Assembly (NCBI GenBank): GCA_964057225.1
Contig: CAXKVF010000082.1
Coordinates: 124,001 to 188,000, forward strand
Source of the DNA: Auanema rhodensis
Taxonomy: Eukaryota > Nematoda > Chromadorea > Rhabditida > Rhabditidae
Direction of reading: 5' to 3'
DNA: 64,000 nt
In this document: piece after piece, positions 23,204 through 37,811 of the stretch
Layout of the letters: each line of letters starts with the position of its first letter
Position numbering within the stretch: position 1 is the first letter of the stretch
Notes under the pieces: model-generated
Seen by the model: the letters and a program-made list of their open reading frames with translations, nothing else
Database searches by the model: none
Told to the model about the DNA's origin: nothing
Made by a program: the position numbers and the translations under genes

Positions 23204-26200
23204 ACGTGAAGCGAGTTACATACCAAGTGCACATCACGTGTACATTTAATTAGCATAAATTAAAGTTCACGTAAATTTCAAAGTCATGGTTACCATGAAG
23301 CAATATCAATAAAAATTTGTTTTTAGACTAATATGGACATGGGGAATCTAATTTTGAAAACCGCATCTCTTTATCTTTCACGTGAAGCGAGTTACATACC
23401 AAGTGCACATCACGTGTACATTTAATTAGCATAAATTAAAGTTCACGTAAATTTCAAAGTCATGGTTACCATGAAGCAATATCAATAAAAATTTGTTTTT
23501 AGACTAATATGGACAGGGGGAATCTAATTTTGAAAACCGCATCTCTTTATCTTTCACGTGAAGCGAGTTACATACCAAGTGCACATCACGTGTACATTTA
23601 ATTAGCATAAATTAAAGTTCACGTAAATTTCAAAGTCATGGTTACCATGAACCAATATCAATAAAAATTTGTTTTTAGACTAATATGGACATGGGGAATC
23701 TAATTTTGAAAACCGCATCTCTTTATCTTTCACGTGAAGCGAGTTACATACCAAGTGCACATCACGTGTACATTTAATTAGCATAAATTAAAGTTCACGT
23801 AAAATTCAAAGTCATGGTTACCATGCACCAATATCAATAAAAATTTGTTTTTAGACTAATATGGACATGGGGAATCTAATTTTGAAAACCGCATCTCTTT
23901 ATCTTTCACGTGAAGCGAGTTACATACCAAGTGCACATCACGTGTACATTTAATTAGCATAAATTAAAGTTCACGTAAATTTCAAAGTCATGGTTACCAT
24001 GAACCAATATCAATAAAAATTTGTTTTTAGACTAATATGGACATGGGGAATCTAATTTTGAAAACCGCATCTCTTCATCTTTCACGTGAAGCGAGTTACA
24101 TACCAAGTGCACATCACGTGTACATTTAATTAGCATAAATTAAAGTTCACGTAAAATTCAAAGTCATGGTTACCATGCACCAATATCAATAAAAATTCGT
24201 TTTTAGACTAATATGGACATGGGGAATCTAATTTTGAAAACCGCATCTCTTTATCTTTCACGTGAAGCGAGTTACATACCAAGTGCACATCATGTGTACA
24301 TTTAATTAGCATAAATTAAAGTTCACGTAAATTTCAAAGTCATGGTTACCATGAAGCAATATCAATAAAAATTTGTTTTTAGACTAATATGGACATGGGG
24401 AATCTAATTTTGAAAACCGCATCTCTTTATCTTTCACGTGAAGCGAGTTACATACCAAGTGCACATCACGTGTACATTTAATTAGCATAAATTAAAGTTC
24501 ACGTAAATTTCAAAGTCATGGTTACCATGAACCAATATCAATAAAAATTTGTTTTTAGACTAATATGGACATGGGGAATCTAATTTTGAAAACCGCATCT
24601 CTTTATCTTTCACGTGAAGCGAGTTACATACCAAGTGCACATCACGTGTACATTTAATTAGCATAAATTAAAGTTCACGTAAAATTCAAAGTCATGGTTA
24701 CCATGCACCAATATCAATAAAAATTTGTTTTTAGACTAATATGGACATGGGGAATCTAATTTTGAAAACCGCATCTCTTTATCTTTCACGTGAAGCGAGT
24801 TACATACCAAGTGCACATCACGTGTACATTTAATTAGCATAAATTAAAGTTCACGTAAATTTCAAAGTCATGGTTACCATGAACCAATATCAATAAAAAT
24901 TTGTTTTTAGACTAATATGGACATGGGGAATCTAATTTTGAAAACCGCATCTCTTCATCTTTCACGTGAAGCGAGTTACATACCAAGTGCACATCACGTG
25001 TACATTTAATTAGCATAAATTAAAGTTCACGTAAAATTCAAAGTCATGGTTACCATGCACCAATATCAATAAAAATTCGTTTTTAGACTAATATGGACAT
25101 GGGGAATCTAATTTTGAAAACCGCATCTCTTTATCTTTCACGTGAAGCGAGTTACATACCAAGTGCACATCATGTGTACATTTAATTAGCATAAATTAAA
25201 GTTCACGTAAATTTCAAAGTCATGGTTACCATGAAGCAATATCAATAAAAATTTGTTTTTAGACTAATATGGACATGGGGAATCTAATTTTGAAAACCGC
25301 ATCTCTTTATCTTTCACGTGAAGCGAGTTACATACCAAGTGCACATCACGTGTACATTTAATTAGCATAAATTAAAGTTCACGTAAATTTCAAAGTCATG
25401 GTTACCATGAACCAATATCAATAAAAATTTGTTTTTAGACTAATATGGACATGGGGAATCTAATTTTGAAAACCGCATCTCTTTATCTTTCACGTGAAGC
25501 GAGTTACATACCAAGTGCACATCACGTGTACATTTAATTAGCATAAATTAAAGTTCACGTAAAATTCAAAGTCATGGTTACCATGCACCAATATCAATAA
25601 AAATTTGTTTTTAGACTAATATGGACATGGGGAATCTAATTTTGAAAACCGCATCTCTTTATCTTTCACGTGAAGCGAGTTACATACCAAGTGCACATCA
25701 CGTGTACATTTAATTAGCATAAATTAAAGTTCACGTAAATTTCAAAGTCATGGTTACCATGAAGCAATATCAATAAAAATTTGTTTTTAGACTAATATGG
25801 ACATGGGGAATCTAATTTTGAAAACCGCATCTCTTTATCTTTCACGTGAAGCGAGTTACATACCAAGTGCACATCACGTGTACATTTAATTAGCATAAAT
25901 TAAAGTTCACGTAAATTTCAAAGTCATGGTTACCATGAAGCAATATCAATAAAAATTTGTTTTTAGACTAATATGGACAGGGGGAATCTAATTTTGAAAA
26001 CCGCATCTCTTTATCTTTCACGTGAAGCGAGTTACATACCAAGTGCACATCACGTGTACATTTAATTAGCATAAATTAAAGTTCACGTAAATTTCAAAGT
26101 CATGGTTACCATGAACCAATATCAATAAAAATTTGTTTTTAGACTAATATGGACATGGGGAATCTAATTTTGAAAACCGCATCTCTTTATCTTTCACGTG

Positions 26201-27075
26201 AAGCGAGTTACATACCAAGTGCACATCACGTGTACATTTAATTAGCATAAATTAAAGTTCACGTAAAATTCAAAGTCATGGTTACCATGCACCAATATCA
26301 ATAAAAATTTGTTTTTAGACTAATATGGACATGGGGAATCTAATTTTGAAAACCGCATCTCTTTATCTTTCACGTGAAGCGAGTTACATACCAAGTGCAC
26401 ATCACGTGTACATTTAATTAGCATAAATTAAAGTTCACGTAAATTTCAAAGTCATGGTTACCATGAACCAATATCAATAAAAATTTGTTTTTAGACTAAT
26501 ATGGACATGGGGAATCTAATTTTGAAAACCGCATCTCTTCATCTTTCACGTGAAGCGAGTTACATACCAAGTGCACATCACGTGTACATTTAATTAGCAT
26601 AAATTAAAGTTCACGTAAAATTCAAAGTCATGGTTACCATGCACCAATATCAATAAAAATTCGTTTTTAGACTAATATGGACATGGGGAAACTAATTTTG
26701 AAAACCGCATCTCTTTATCTTTCACGTGAAGCGAGTTACATACCAAGTGCACATCATGTGTACATTTAATTAGCATAAATTAAAGTTCACGTAAATTTCA
26801 AAGTCATGGTTACCATGAACCAATATCAATAAAAATTTGTTTTTAGACTAATATGAACATGGGGAATCTAATTTTGAAAACCGCATCTCTTCATCTTTCA
26901 CGTGAAGCGAGTTACATACCAAGTGCACATCACGTGTACATTTAATTAGCATAAATTAAAGTTCACGTAAAATTCAAAGTCATGGTTACCATGCACCAAT
27001 ATCAATAAAAATTCGTTTTTAGACTAATATGGACATGGGGAATCTAATTTTGAAAACCGCATCTCTTTATCTTTC
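23204..27075. repeat. 5-mer HOR region continued (M133-M154)
   Basis: The 880-bp series recurs at M135-M139 (23556-24435), M140-M144 (24436-25315) and M149-M153 (26020-26899), with G, G(t137g) inserts at M133-M134 and M147-M148. The last copy is decaying: t145a in M152, and g133a with t169c in M153. M148 is the last monomer with t137g and M154 (26900-27075) the last with t115c, so this block ends sharply near 27,075. Confidence 0.85.
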
Positions 27076-30000
27076 ACGTGAAGCGAGTTACATACCAAGT
27101 GCACATCACGTGTACATTTAATTAGCATAAATTAAAGTTCACGTAAATTTCAAAGTCATGGTTACCATGAACCAATATCAATAAAAATTTGTTTTTAGAA
27201 TAATATGGACATGGGGAATCTAATTTTGAAAACCGCATCTCTTTATATTTCACGTGAAGCGAGTTACATACCAAGTGCACATCACGTGTACATTTAATTA
27301 GCATAAATTAAAGTTCACGTAAATTTCAAAGTCATGGTTACCATGAAGCAATATCAATAAAAATTTGTTTTTAGACTAATATGGACATGGGGAATCTAAT
27401 TTTGAAAACCGCATCTCTTTATCTTTCACGTGAAGCGAGTTACATACCAAGTGCACATCACGTGTACATTTAATTAGCATTAATTAAAGTTCACGTAAAT
27501 TTCAAAGTCATGGTTACCATGAAGCAATATCAATAAAAATTTGTTTTTAGACTAATATGGACATGGGGAATCTAATTTTGAAAACCGCATCTTTTTATCT
27601 TTCACGTGAAGCGAGTTACATACCAAGTGCACATCACGTGTACATTTAATTAGCATAAATTAAAGTTCACGTAAATTTCAAAGTCATGGTTACCATGAAC
27701 CAATATCAATAAAAATTTGTTTTTAGACTAATATGGACATGGGGAATCTAATTTTGAGAACCGCATCTCTTTATCTTTCACGTGAAGCGAGTTACATACC
27801 AAGTGCACATCACGTGTACATTTAATTAGCATAAATTAAAGTTCACGTAAATTTCAAAGTCATGGTTACCATGAAGCAATATCAATAAAAATTTGTTTTT
27901 AGACTAATATGGACATGGGGAATCTAATTTTGAAAACCGCATCTCTTTATCTTTCACGTGAAGCGAGTTACATACCAAGTGCACATCACGTGTACATTTA
28001 ATTAGCATAAATTAAAGTTCACGTAAATTTCAAAGTCATGGTTACCATGCACCAATATCAATAAAAATTTGTTTTTAGACTAATATGGACATGGGGAATC
28101 TAATTTTGAAAACCGCATCTCTTTATCTTTCACGTGAAGCGAGTTACATACCAAGTGCACATCACGTGTACATTTAATTAGCATAAATTAAAGTTCACGT
28201 AAAATTCAAAGTCATGGTTACCATGCACCAATATCAATAAAAATTTGTTTTTAGACTAATATGGACATGGGGAATCTAATTTTGAAAACCGCATCTCTTT
28301 ATCTTTCACGTGAAGCGAGTTACATACCAAGTGCACATCACGTGTACATTTAATTAGCATAAATTAAAGTTCACGTAAATTTCAAAGTCATGGTTACCAT
28401 GAACCAATATCAATAAAAATTTGTTTTTAGAATAATATGGACATGGGGAATCTAATTTTGAAAACCGCATCTCTTTATATTTCACGTGAAGCGAGTTACA
28501 TACCAAGTGCACATCACGTGTACATTTAATTAGCATAAATTAAAGTTCACGTAAATTTCAAAGTCATGGTTACCATGAAGCAATATCAATAAAAATTTGT
28601 TTTTAGACTAATATGGACATGGGGAATCTAATTTTGAAAACCGCATCTCTTTATCTTTCACGTGAAGCGAGTTACATACCAAGTGCACATCACGTGTACA
28701 TTTAATTAGCATTAATTAAAGTTCACGTAAATTTCAAAGTCATGGTTACCATGAAGCAATATCAATAAAAATTTGTTTTTAGACTAATATGGACATGGGG
28801 AATCTAATTTTGAAAACCGCATCTTTTTATCTTTCACGTGAAGCGAGTTACATACCAAGTGCACATCACGTGTACATTTAATTAGCATAAATTAAAGTTC
28901 ACGTAAATTTCAAAGTCATGGTTACCATGAACCAATATCAATAAAAATTTGTTTTTAGACTAATATGGACATGGGGAATCTAATTTTGAGAACCGCATCT
29001 CTTTATCTTTCACGTGAAGCGAGTTACATACCAAGTGCACATCACGTGTACATTTAATTAGCATAAATTAAAGTTCACGTAAATTTCAAAGTCATGGTTA
29101 CCATGAAGCAATATCAATAAAAATTTGTTTTTAGACTAATATGGACATGGGGAATCTAATTTTGAAAACCGCATCTCTTTATCTTTCACGTGAAGCGAGT
29201 TACATACCAAGTGCACATCACGTGTACATTTAATTAGCATAAATTAAAGTTCACGTAAATTTCAAAGTCATGGTTACCATGCACCAATATCAATAAAAAT
29301 TTGTTTTTAGACTAATATGGACATGGGGAATCTAATTTTGAAAACCGCATCTCTTTATCTTTCACGTGAAGCGAGTTACATACCAAGTGCACATCACGTG
29401 TACATTTAATTAGCATAAATTAAAGTTCACGTAAATTTCAAAGTCATGGTTACCATGAACCAATATCAATAAAAATTTGTTTTTAGACTAATATGGACAT
29501 GGGGAATCTAATTTTGAAAACCGCATCTCTTTATCTTTCACGTGAAGCGAGTTACATACCAAGTGCACATCACGTGTACATTTAATTAGCATAAATTAAA
29601 GTTCACGTAAATTTCAAAGTCATGGTTACCATGAAGCAATATCAATAAAAATTTGTTTTTAGACTAATATGGACATGGGGAATCTAATTTTGAAAACCGC
29701 ATCTCTTTATCTTTCACGTGAAGCGAGTTACATACCAAGTGCACATCACGTGTACATTTAATTAGCATAAATTAAAGTTCACGTAAATTTCAAAGTCATG
29801 GTTACCATGCACCAATATCAATAAAAATTTGTTTTTAGACTAATATGGACATGGGGAATCTAATTTTGAAAACCGCATCTCTTTATCTCTCACGTGAAGC
29901 GAGTTACATACCAAGTGCACATCACGTGTACATTTAATTAGCATAAATTAAAGTTCACGTAAATTTCAAAGTCATGGTTACCATGAACCAATATCAATAA

Positions 30001-32355
30001 AAATTTGTTTTTAGACTAATATGGACATGGGGAATCTAATTTTGAAAACCGCATCTCTTTATCTTTCACGTGAAGCGAGTTACATACCAAGTGCACATCA
30101 CGTGTACATTTAATTAGCATAAATTAAAGTTCACGTAAATTTCAAAGTCATGGTTACCATGAACCAATATCAATAAAAATTTGTTTTTAGACTAATATGG
30201 ACATGGGGAATCTAATTTTGAAAACCGCATCTCTTTATCTTTCACGTGAAGCGAGTTACATACCAAGTGCACATCACGTGTACATTTAATTAGCATAAAT
30301 TAAAGTTCACGTAAATTTCAAAGTCATGGTTACCATGAACCAATATCAATAAAAATTTGTTTTTAGAATAATATGGACATGGGGAATCTAATTTTGAAAA
30401 CCGCATCTCTTTATATTTCACGTGAAGCGAGTTACATACCAAGTGCACATCACGTGTACATTTAATTAGCATAAATTAAAGTTCACGTAAATTTCAAAGT
30501 CATGGTTACCATGAAGCAATATCAATAAAAATTTGTTTTTAGACTAATATGGACATGGGGAATCTAATTTTGAAAACCGCATCTCTTTATCTTTCACGTG
30601 AAGCGAGTTACATACCAAGTGCACATCACGTGTACATTTAATTAGCATTAATTAAAGTTCACGTAAATTTCAAAGTCATGGTTACCATGAAGCAATATCA
30701 ATAAAAATTTGTTTTTAGACTAATATGGACATGGGGAATCTAATTTTGAAAACCGCATCTTTTTATCTTTCACGTGAAGCGAGTTACATACCAAGTGCAC
30801 ATCACGTGTACATTTAATTAGCATAAATTAAAGTTCACGTAAATTTCAAAGTCATGGTTACCATGAACCAATATCAATAAAAATTTGTTTTTAGACTAAT
30901 ATGGACATGGGGAATCTAATTTTGAGAACCGCATCTCTTTATCTTTCACGTGAAGCGAGTTACATACCAAGTGCACATCACGTGTACATTTAATTAGCAT
31001 AAATTAAAGTTCACGTAAATTTCAAAGTCATGGTTACCATGAAGCAATATCAATAAAAATTTGTTTTTAGACTAATATGGACATGGGGAATCTAATTTTG
31101 AAAACCGCATCTCTTTATCTTTCACGTGAAGCGAGTTACATACCAAGTGCACATCACGTGTACATTTAATTAGCATAAATTAAAGTTCACGTAAATTTCA
31201 AAGTCATGGTTACCATGCACCAATATCAATAAAAATTTGTTTTTAGACTAATATGGACATGGGGAATCTAATTTTGAAAACCGCATCTCTTTATCTTTCA
31301 CGTGAAGCGAGTTACATACCAAGTGCACATCACGTGTACATTTAATTAGCATAAATTAAAGTTCACGTAAATTTCAAAGTCATGGTTACCATGAACCAAT
31401 ATCAATAAAAATTTGTTTTTAGACTAATATGGACATGGGGAATCTAATTTTGAAAACCGCATCTCTTTATCTTTCACGTGAAGCGAGTTACATACCAAGT
31501 GCACATCACGTGTACATTTAATTAGCATAAATTAAAGTTCACGTAAATTTCAAAGTCATGGTTACCATGAAGCAATATCAATAAAAATTTGTTTTTAGAC
31601 TAATATGGACATGGGGAATCTAATTTTGAAAACCGCATCTCTTTATCTTTCACGTGAAGCGAGTTACATACCAAGTGCACATCACGTGTACATTTAATTA
31701 GCATAAATTAAAGTTCACGTAAATTTCAAAGTCATGGTTACCATGAAGCAATATCAATAAAAATTTGTTTTTAGACTAATATGGACATGGGGAATCTAAT
31801 TTTGAAAACCGCATCTCTTTATCTTTCACGTGAAGCGAGTTACATACCAAGTGCACATCACGTGTACATTTAATTAGCATAAATTAAAGTTCACGTAAAT
31901 TTCAAAGTCATGGTTACCATGCACCAATATCAATAAAAATTTGTTTTTAGACTAATATGGACATGGGGAATCTAATTTTGAAAACCGCATCTCTTTATCT
32001 CTCACGTGAAGCGAGTTACATACCAAGTGCACATCACGTGTACATTTAATTAGCATAAATTAAAGTTCACGTAAATTTCAAAGTCATGGTTACCATGAAC
32101 CAATATCAATAAAAATTTGTTTTTAGACTAATATGGACATGGGGAATCTAATTTTGAAAACCGCATCTCTTTATCTTTCACGTGAAGCGAGTTACATACC
32201 AAGTGCACATCACGTGTACATTTAATTAGCATAAATTAAAGTTCACGTAAATTTCAAAGTCATGGTTACCATGAACCAATATCAATAAAAATTTGTTTTT
32301 AGACTAATATGGACATGGGGAATCTAATTTTGAAAACCGCATCTCTTTATCTTTC
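27076..32355. repeat. HOR with c125a/c172a marker: one 7-mer, one 11-mer, one 12-mer
   Basis: The opening series A with c125a/c172a, G, G with a54t/c166t, A with a155g, G, C starts at 27076 (M155), 28308 (M162) and 30244 (M173). Spacings are 1,232 and 1,936 bp. The second unit continues A, G, C with t174c, A, A. The third has one extra G before the C with t174c, so it is 12 monomers long and ends at 32355. These rare changes occur nowhere else together, so the block grew locally from one ancestor. Confidence 0.88.
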
Positions 32356-33939
32356 ACGTGAAGCGAGTTACATACCAAGTGCACATCACGTGTACATTTA
32401 ATTAGCATAAATTAAAGTTCACGTAAATTTCAAAGTCATGGTTACCATGAAGCAATATCAATAAAAATTTGTTTTTAGACTAATATGGACATGGGGAATC
32501 TAATTTTGAAAACCGCATCTCTTTATCTTTCACGTGAAGCGAGTTACATACCAAGTGCACATCACGTGTACATTTAATTAGCATAAATTAAAGTTCACGT
32601 AAATTTCAAAGTCATGGTTACCATGAACCAATATCAATAAAAATTTGTTTTTAGACTAATATGGACATGGGGAATCTAATTTTGAAAACCGCATCTCTTT
32701 ATCTTTCACGTGAAGCGAGTTACATACCAAGTGCACATCACGTGTACATTTAATTAGCATAAATTAAAGTTCACGTAAAATTCAAAGTCATGGTTACCAT
32801 GCACCAATATCAATAAAAATTTGTTTTTAGACTAATATGGACATGGGGAATCTAATTTTGAAAACCGCATCTCTTTATCTTTCACGTGAAGCGAGTTACA
32901 TACCAAGTGCACATCACGTGTACATTTAATTAGCATAAATTAAAGTTCACGTAAATTTCAAAGTCATGGTTACCATGAAGCAATATCAATAAAAATTTGT
33001 TTTTAGACTAATATGGACATGGGGAATCTAATTTTGAAAACCGCATCTCTTTATCTTTCACGTGAAGCGAGTTACATACCAAGTGCACATCACGTGTACA
33101 TTTAATTAGCATAAATTAAAGTTCACGTAAATTTCAAAGTCATGGTTACCATGAACCAATATCAATAAAAATTTGTTTTTAGACTAATATGGACATGGGG
33201 AATCTAATTTTGAAAACCGCATCTCTTTATCTTTCACGTGAAGCGAGTTACATACCAAGTGCACATCACGTGTACATTTAATTAGCATAAATTAAAGTTC
33301 ACGTAAATTTCAAAGTCATGGTTACCATGAAGCAATATCAATAAAAATTTGTTTTTAGACTAATATGGAGATGGGGAATCTAATTTTGAAAACCGCATCT
33401 CTTTATCTTTCACGTGAAGCGAGTTACATACCAAGTGCACATCACGTGTACATTTAATTAGCATAAATTAAAGTTCACGTAAAATTCAAAGTCATGGTTA
33501 CCATGCACCAATATCAATAAAAATTTGTTTTTAGACTAATATGGACATGGGGAATCTAATTTTGAAAACCGCATCTCTTTATCTTTCACGTGAAGCGAGT
33601 TACATACCAAGTGCACATCACGTGTACATTTAATTAGCATAAATTAAAGTTCACGTAATCTTCAAAGTCATGGTTACCATGAACCAATATCAATAAAAAT
33701 TTGTTTTCAGACTAATATGGACATGGGGAATCTAATTTTGAAAACCGCATCTCTTTATCTTTCACGTGAAGCGAGTTACATACCAAGTGCACATCACGTG
33801 TACATTTAATTAGCATAAATTAAAGTTCACGTAAATTTCAAAGTCATGGTTACCATGAACCAATATCAATAAAAATTTGTTTTTAGACTAATATGGACAT
33901 GGGGAATCTAATTTTGAAAACCGCATCTCTTTATCTTTC
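32356..33939. repeat. M185-M193: alternating G, A and Cd monomers
   Basis: The order is G, A, Cd, G, A, G, Cd, A, A. Private changes are c135g in M190 (tatggagatgg) and a72t/t73c with t121c in M192 (gtaatcttc). The a72t/t73c pair reappears in M282 (49428) and M286 (50132). No clear tandem HOR was seen within this stretch. Confidence 0.72.
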
Positions 33940-36900
33940 ACGTGAAGCGAGTTACATACCAAGTGCACATCACGTGTACATTTAATTAGCATAAATTAAA
34001 GTTCACGTAAATTTCAAAGTCATGGTTACCATGAAGCAATATCAATAAAAATTTGTTTTTAGACTAATATGGACATGGGGAATCTAATTTTGAAAACCGC
34101 ATCTCTTTATCTTTCACGTGAAGCGAGTTACATACCAAGTGCACATCACGTGTACATTTAATTAGCATAAATTAAAGTTCACGTAAATTTCAAAGTCATG
34201 GTTACCATGAAGCAATATCAATAAAAATTTGTTTTTAGACTAATATGGACATGGGGAATCTAATTTTGAAAACCGCATCTCTTTATCTTTCACGTGAAGC
34301 GAGTTACATACCAAGTGCACATCACGTGTACATTTAATTAGCATAAATTAAAGTTCACGTAAATTTCAAAGTCATGGTTACCATGAACCAATATCAATAA
34401 AAATTTGTTTTTAGACTAATATGGACATGGGGAATCTAATTTTGAAAACCGCATCTCTTTATCTTTCACGTGAAGCGAGTTACATACCAAGTGCACATCA
34501 CGTGTACATTTAATTAGCATAAATTAAAGTTCACGTAAAATTCAAAGTCATGGTTACCATGCACCAATATCAATAAAAATTTGTTTTTAGACTAATATGG
34601 ACATGGGGAATCTAATTTTGAAAACCGCATCTCTTTATCTTTCACGTGAAGCGAGTTACATACCAAGTGCACATCACGTGTACATTTAATTAGCATAAAT
34701 TAAAGTTCACGTAAATTTCAAAGTCATGGTTACCATGAACCAATATCAATAAAAATTTGTTTTGAGACTAATATGGACATGGGGAATCTAATTTTGAAAA
34801 CCGCATCTCTTTATCTTTCACGTGAAGCGAGTTACATACCAAGTGCACATCACGTGTACATTTAATTAGCATAAATTAAAGTTCACGTAAATTTCAAAGT
34901 CATGGTTACCATGAACCAATATCAATAAAAATTTGTTTTTAGACTAATATGGACATGGGGAATCTAATTTTGAAAACCGCATCTCTTTATCTTTCACGTG
35001 AAGCGAGTTACATACCAAGTGCACATCACGTGTACATTTAATTAGCATAAATTAAAGTTCACGTAAATTTCAAAGTCATGGTTACCATGCACCAATATCA
35101 ATAAAAATTTGTTTTTAGACTAATATGGACATGGGGAATCTAATTTTGAAAACCGCATCTCTTCATCTTTCACGTGAAGCGAGTTACATACCAAGTGCAC
35201 ATCACGTGTACATTTAATTAGCATAAATTAAAGTTCACGTAAATTTCAAAGTCATGGTTACCATGAAGCAATATCAATAAAAATTTGTTTTTAGACTAAT
35301 ATGGACATGGGGAATCTAATTTTGAAAACCGCATCTCTTTATCTTTCACGTGAAGCGAGTTACATACCAAGTGCACATCACGTGTACATTTAATTAGCAT
35401 AAATTAAAGTTCACGTAAATTTCAAAGTCATGGTTACCATGAACCAATATCAATAAAAATTTGTTTTTAGACTAATATGGACATGGGTAATCTAATTTTG
35501 AAAACCGCATCTCTTTATCTTTCACGTGAAGCGAGTTACATACCAAGTGCACATCACGTGTACATTTAATTAGCATAAATTAAAGTTCACGTAAATTTCA
35601 AAGTCATGGTTACCATGAACCAATATCAATAAAAATTTGTTTTTAGACTAATATGGACATGGGGAATCTAATTTTGAAAACCGCATCTCTTCATCTTTCA
35701 CGTGAAGCGAGTTACATACCAAGTGCACATCACGTGTACATTTAATTAGCATAAATTAAAGTTCACGTAAATTTCAAAGTCATGGTTACCATGAACCAAT
35801 ATCAATAAAAATTTGTTTTTAGACTAATATGGACATGGGGAATCTAATTTTGAAAACCGCATTTCTTCATTTTTCACGTGAAGCGAGTTACATACCAAGT
35901 GCACATCACGTGTACATTTAATTAGCATAAATTAAAGTTCACGTAAATTTCAAAGTCATGGTTACCATGAAGCAATATCAATAAAAATTTGTTTTTAGAC
36001 TAATATGGACATGGGGAATCTAATTTTGAAAACCGCATCTCTTTATCTTTCACGTGAAGCGAGTTACATACCAAGTGCACATCACGTGTACATTTAATTA
36101 GCATAAATTAAAGTTCACGTAAATTTCAAAGTCATGGTTACCATGAAGCAATATCAATAAAAATTTGTTTTTAGACTAATATGGACATGGGGAATCTAAT
36201 TTTGAAAACCGCATCTCTTTATCTTTCACGTGAAGCGAGTTACATACCAAGTGCACATCACGTGTACATTTAATTAGCATAAATTAAAGTTCACGTAAAT
36301 TTCAAAGTCATGGTTACCATGAACCAATATCAATAAAAATTTGTTTTTAGACTAATATGGACATGGGGAATCTAATTTTGAAAACCGCATCTCTTTATCT
36401 TTCACGTGAAGCGAGTTACATACCAAGTGCACATCACGTGTACATTTAATTAGCATAAATTAAAGTTCACGTAAAATTCAAAGTCATGGTTACCATGCAC
36501 CAATATCAATAAAAATTTGTTTTTAGACTAATATGGACATGGGGAATCTAATTTTGAAAACCGCATCTCTTTATCTTTCACGTGAAGCGAGTTACATACC
36601 AAGTGCACATCACGTGTACATTTAATTAGCATAAATTAAAGTTCACGTAAATTTCAAAGTCATGGTTACCATGAACCAATATCAATAAAAATTTGTTTTG
36701 AGACTAATATGGACATGGGGAATCTAATTTTGAAAACCGCATCTCTTTATCTTTCACGTGAAGCGAGTTACATACCAAGTGCACATCACGTGTACATTTA
36801 ATTAGCATAAATTAAAGTTCACGTAAATTTCAAAGTCATGGTTACCATGAACCAATATCAATAAAAATTTGTTTTTAGACTAATATGGACATGGGGAATC

Positions 36901-37811
36901 TAATTTTGAAAACCGCATCTCTTTATCTTTCACGTGAAGCGAGTTACATACCAAGTGCACATCACGTGTACATTTAATTAGCATAAATTAAAGTTCACGT
37001 AAATTTCAAAGTCATGGTTACCATGCACCAATATCAATAAAAATTTGTTTTTAGACTAATATGGACATGGGGAATCTAATTTTGAAAACCGCATCTCTTC
37101 ATCTTTCACGTGAAGCGAGTTACATACCAAGTGCACATCACGTGTACATTTAATTAGCATAAATTAAAGTTCACGTAAATTTCAAAGTCATGGTTACCAT
37201 GAAGCAATATCAATAAAAATTTGTTTTTAGACTAATATGGACATGGGGAATCTAATTTTGAAAACCGCATCTCTTTATCTTTCACGTGAAGCGAGTTACA
37301 TACCAAGTGCACATCACGTGTACATTTAATTAGCATAAATTAAAGTTCACGTAAATTTCAAAGTCATGGTTACCATGAACCAATATCAATAAAAATTTGT
37401 TTTTAGACTAATATGGACATGGGGAATCTAATTTTGAAAACCGCATCTCTTTATCTTTCACGTGAAGCGAGTTACATACCAAGTGCACATCACGTGTACA
37501 TTTAATTAGCATAAATTAAAGTTCACGTAAATTTCAAAGTCATGGTTACCATGAACCAATATCAATAAAAATTTGTTTTTAGACTAATATGGACATGGGG
37601 AATCTAATTTTGAAAACCGCATCTCTTTATCTTTCACGTGAAGCGAGTTACATACCAAGTGCACATCACGTGTACATTTAATTAGCATAAATTAAAGTTC
37701 ACGTAAATTTCAAAGTCATGGTTACCATGCACCAATATCAATAAAAATTTGTTTTTAGACTAATATGGACATGGGGAATCTAATTTTGAAAACCGCATCT
37801 CTTCATCTTTC
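33940..37811. repeat. 11-monomer HOR (1,936 bp) with t121g marker, two copies
   Basis: M194-M204 (33940-35875) and M205-M215 (35876-37811). The first eight members agree: G, G, A, Cd, A with t121g, A, C with t169c, G. The last three differ in details: A with g141t, A with t169c and an altered 3' end in copy 1; A, A and C with t169c in copy 2. The unit length equals that of the 17-23 kb and 28-30 kb HORs although the marker changes are different. Confidence 0.83.

Noticed and set aside
1807-30472. Seven nearly identical 60-codon minus-strand ORFs (1807, 3038, 4446, 7614, 27122, 28354, 30290).
   Set aside because: They arise wherever c125a changes a minus-strand TAG stop to TAT in the satellite. 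Monomers with t121a as well as c125a (M64, M68, M71, M82, M85) regain a stop (TAA) and have no ORF. Their spacing is the HOR spacing (7, 8, 18 and 11 monomers). They have no ribosome-site, codon-bias or domain evidence, so they are by-products of the repeat.
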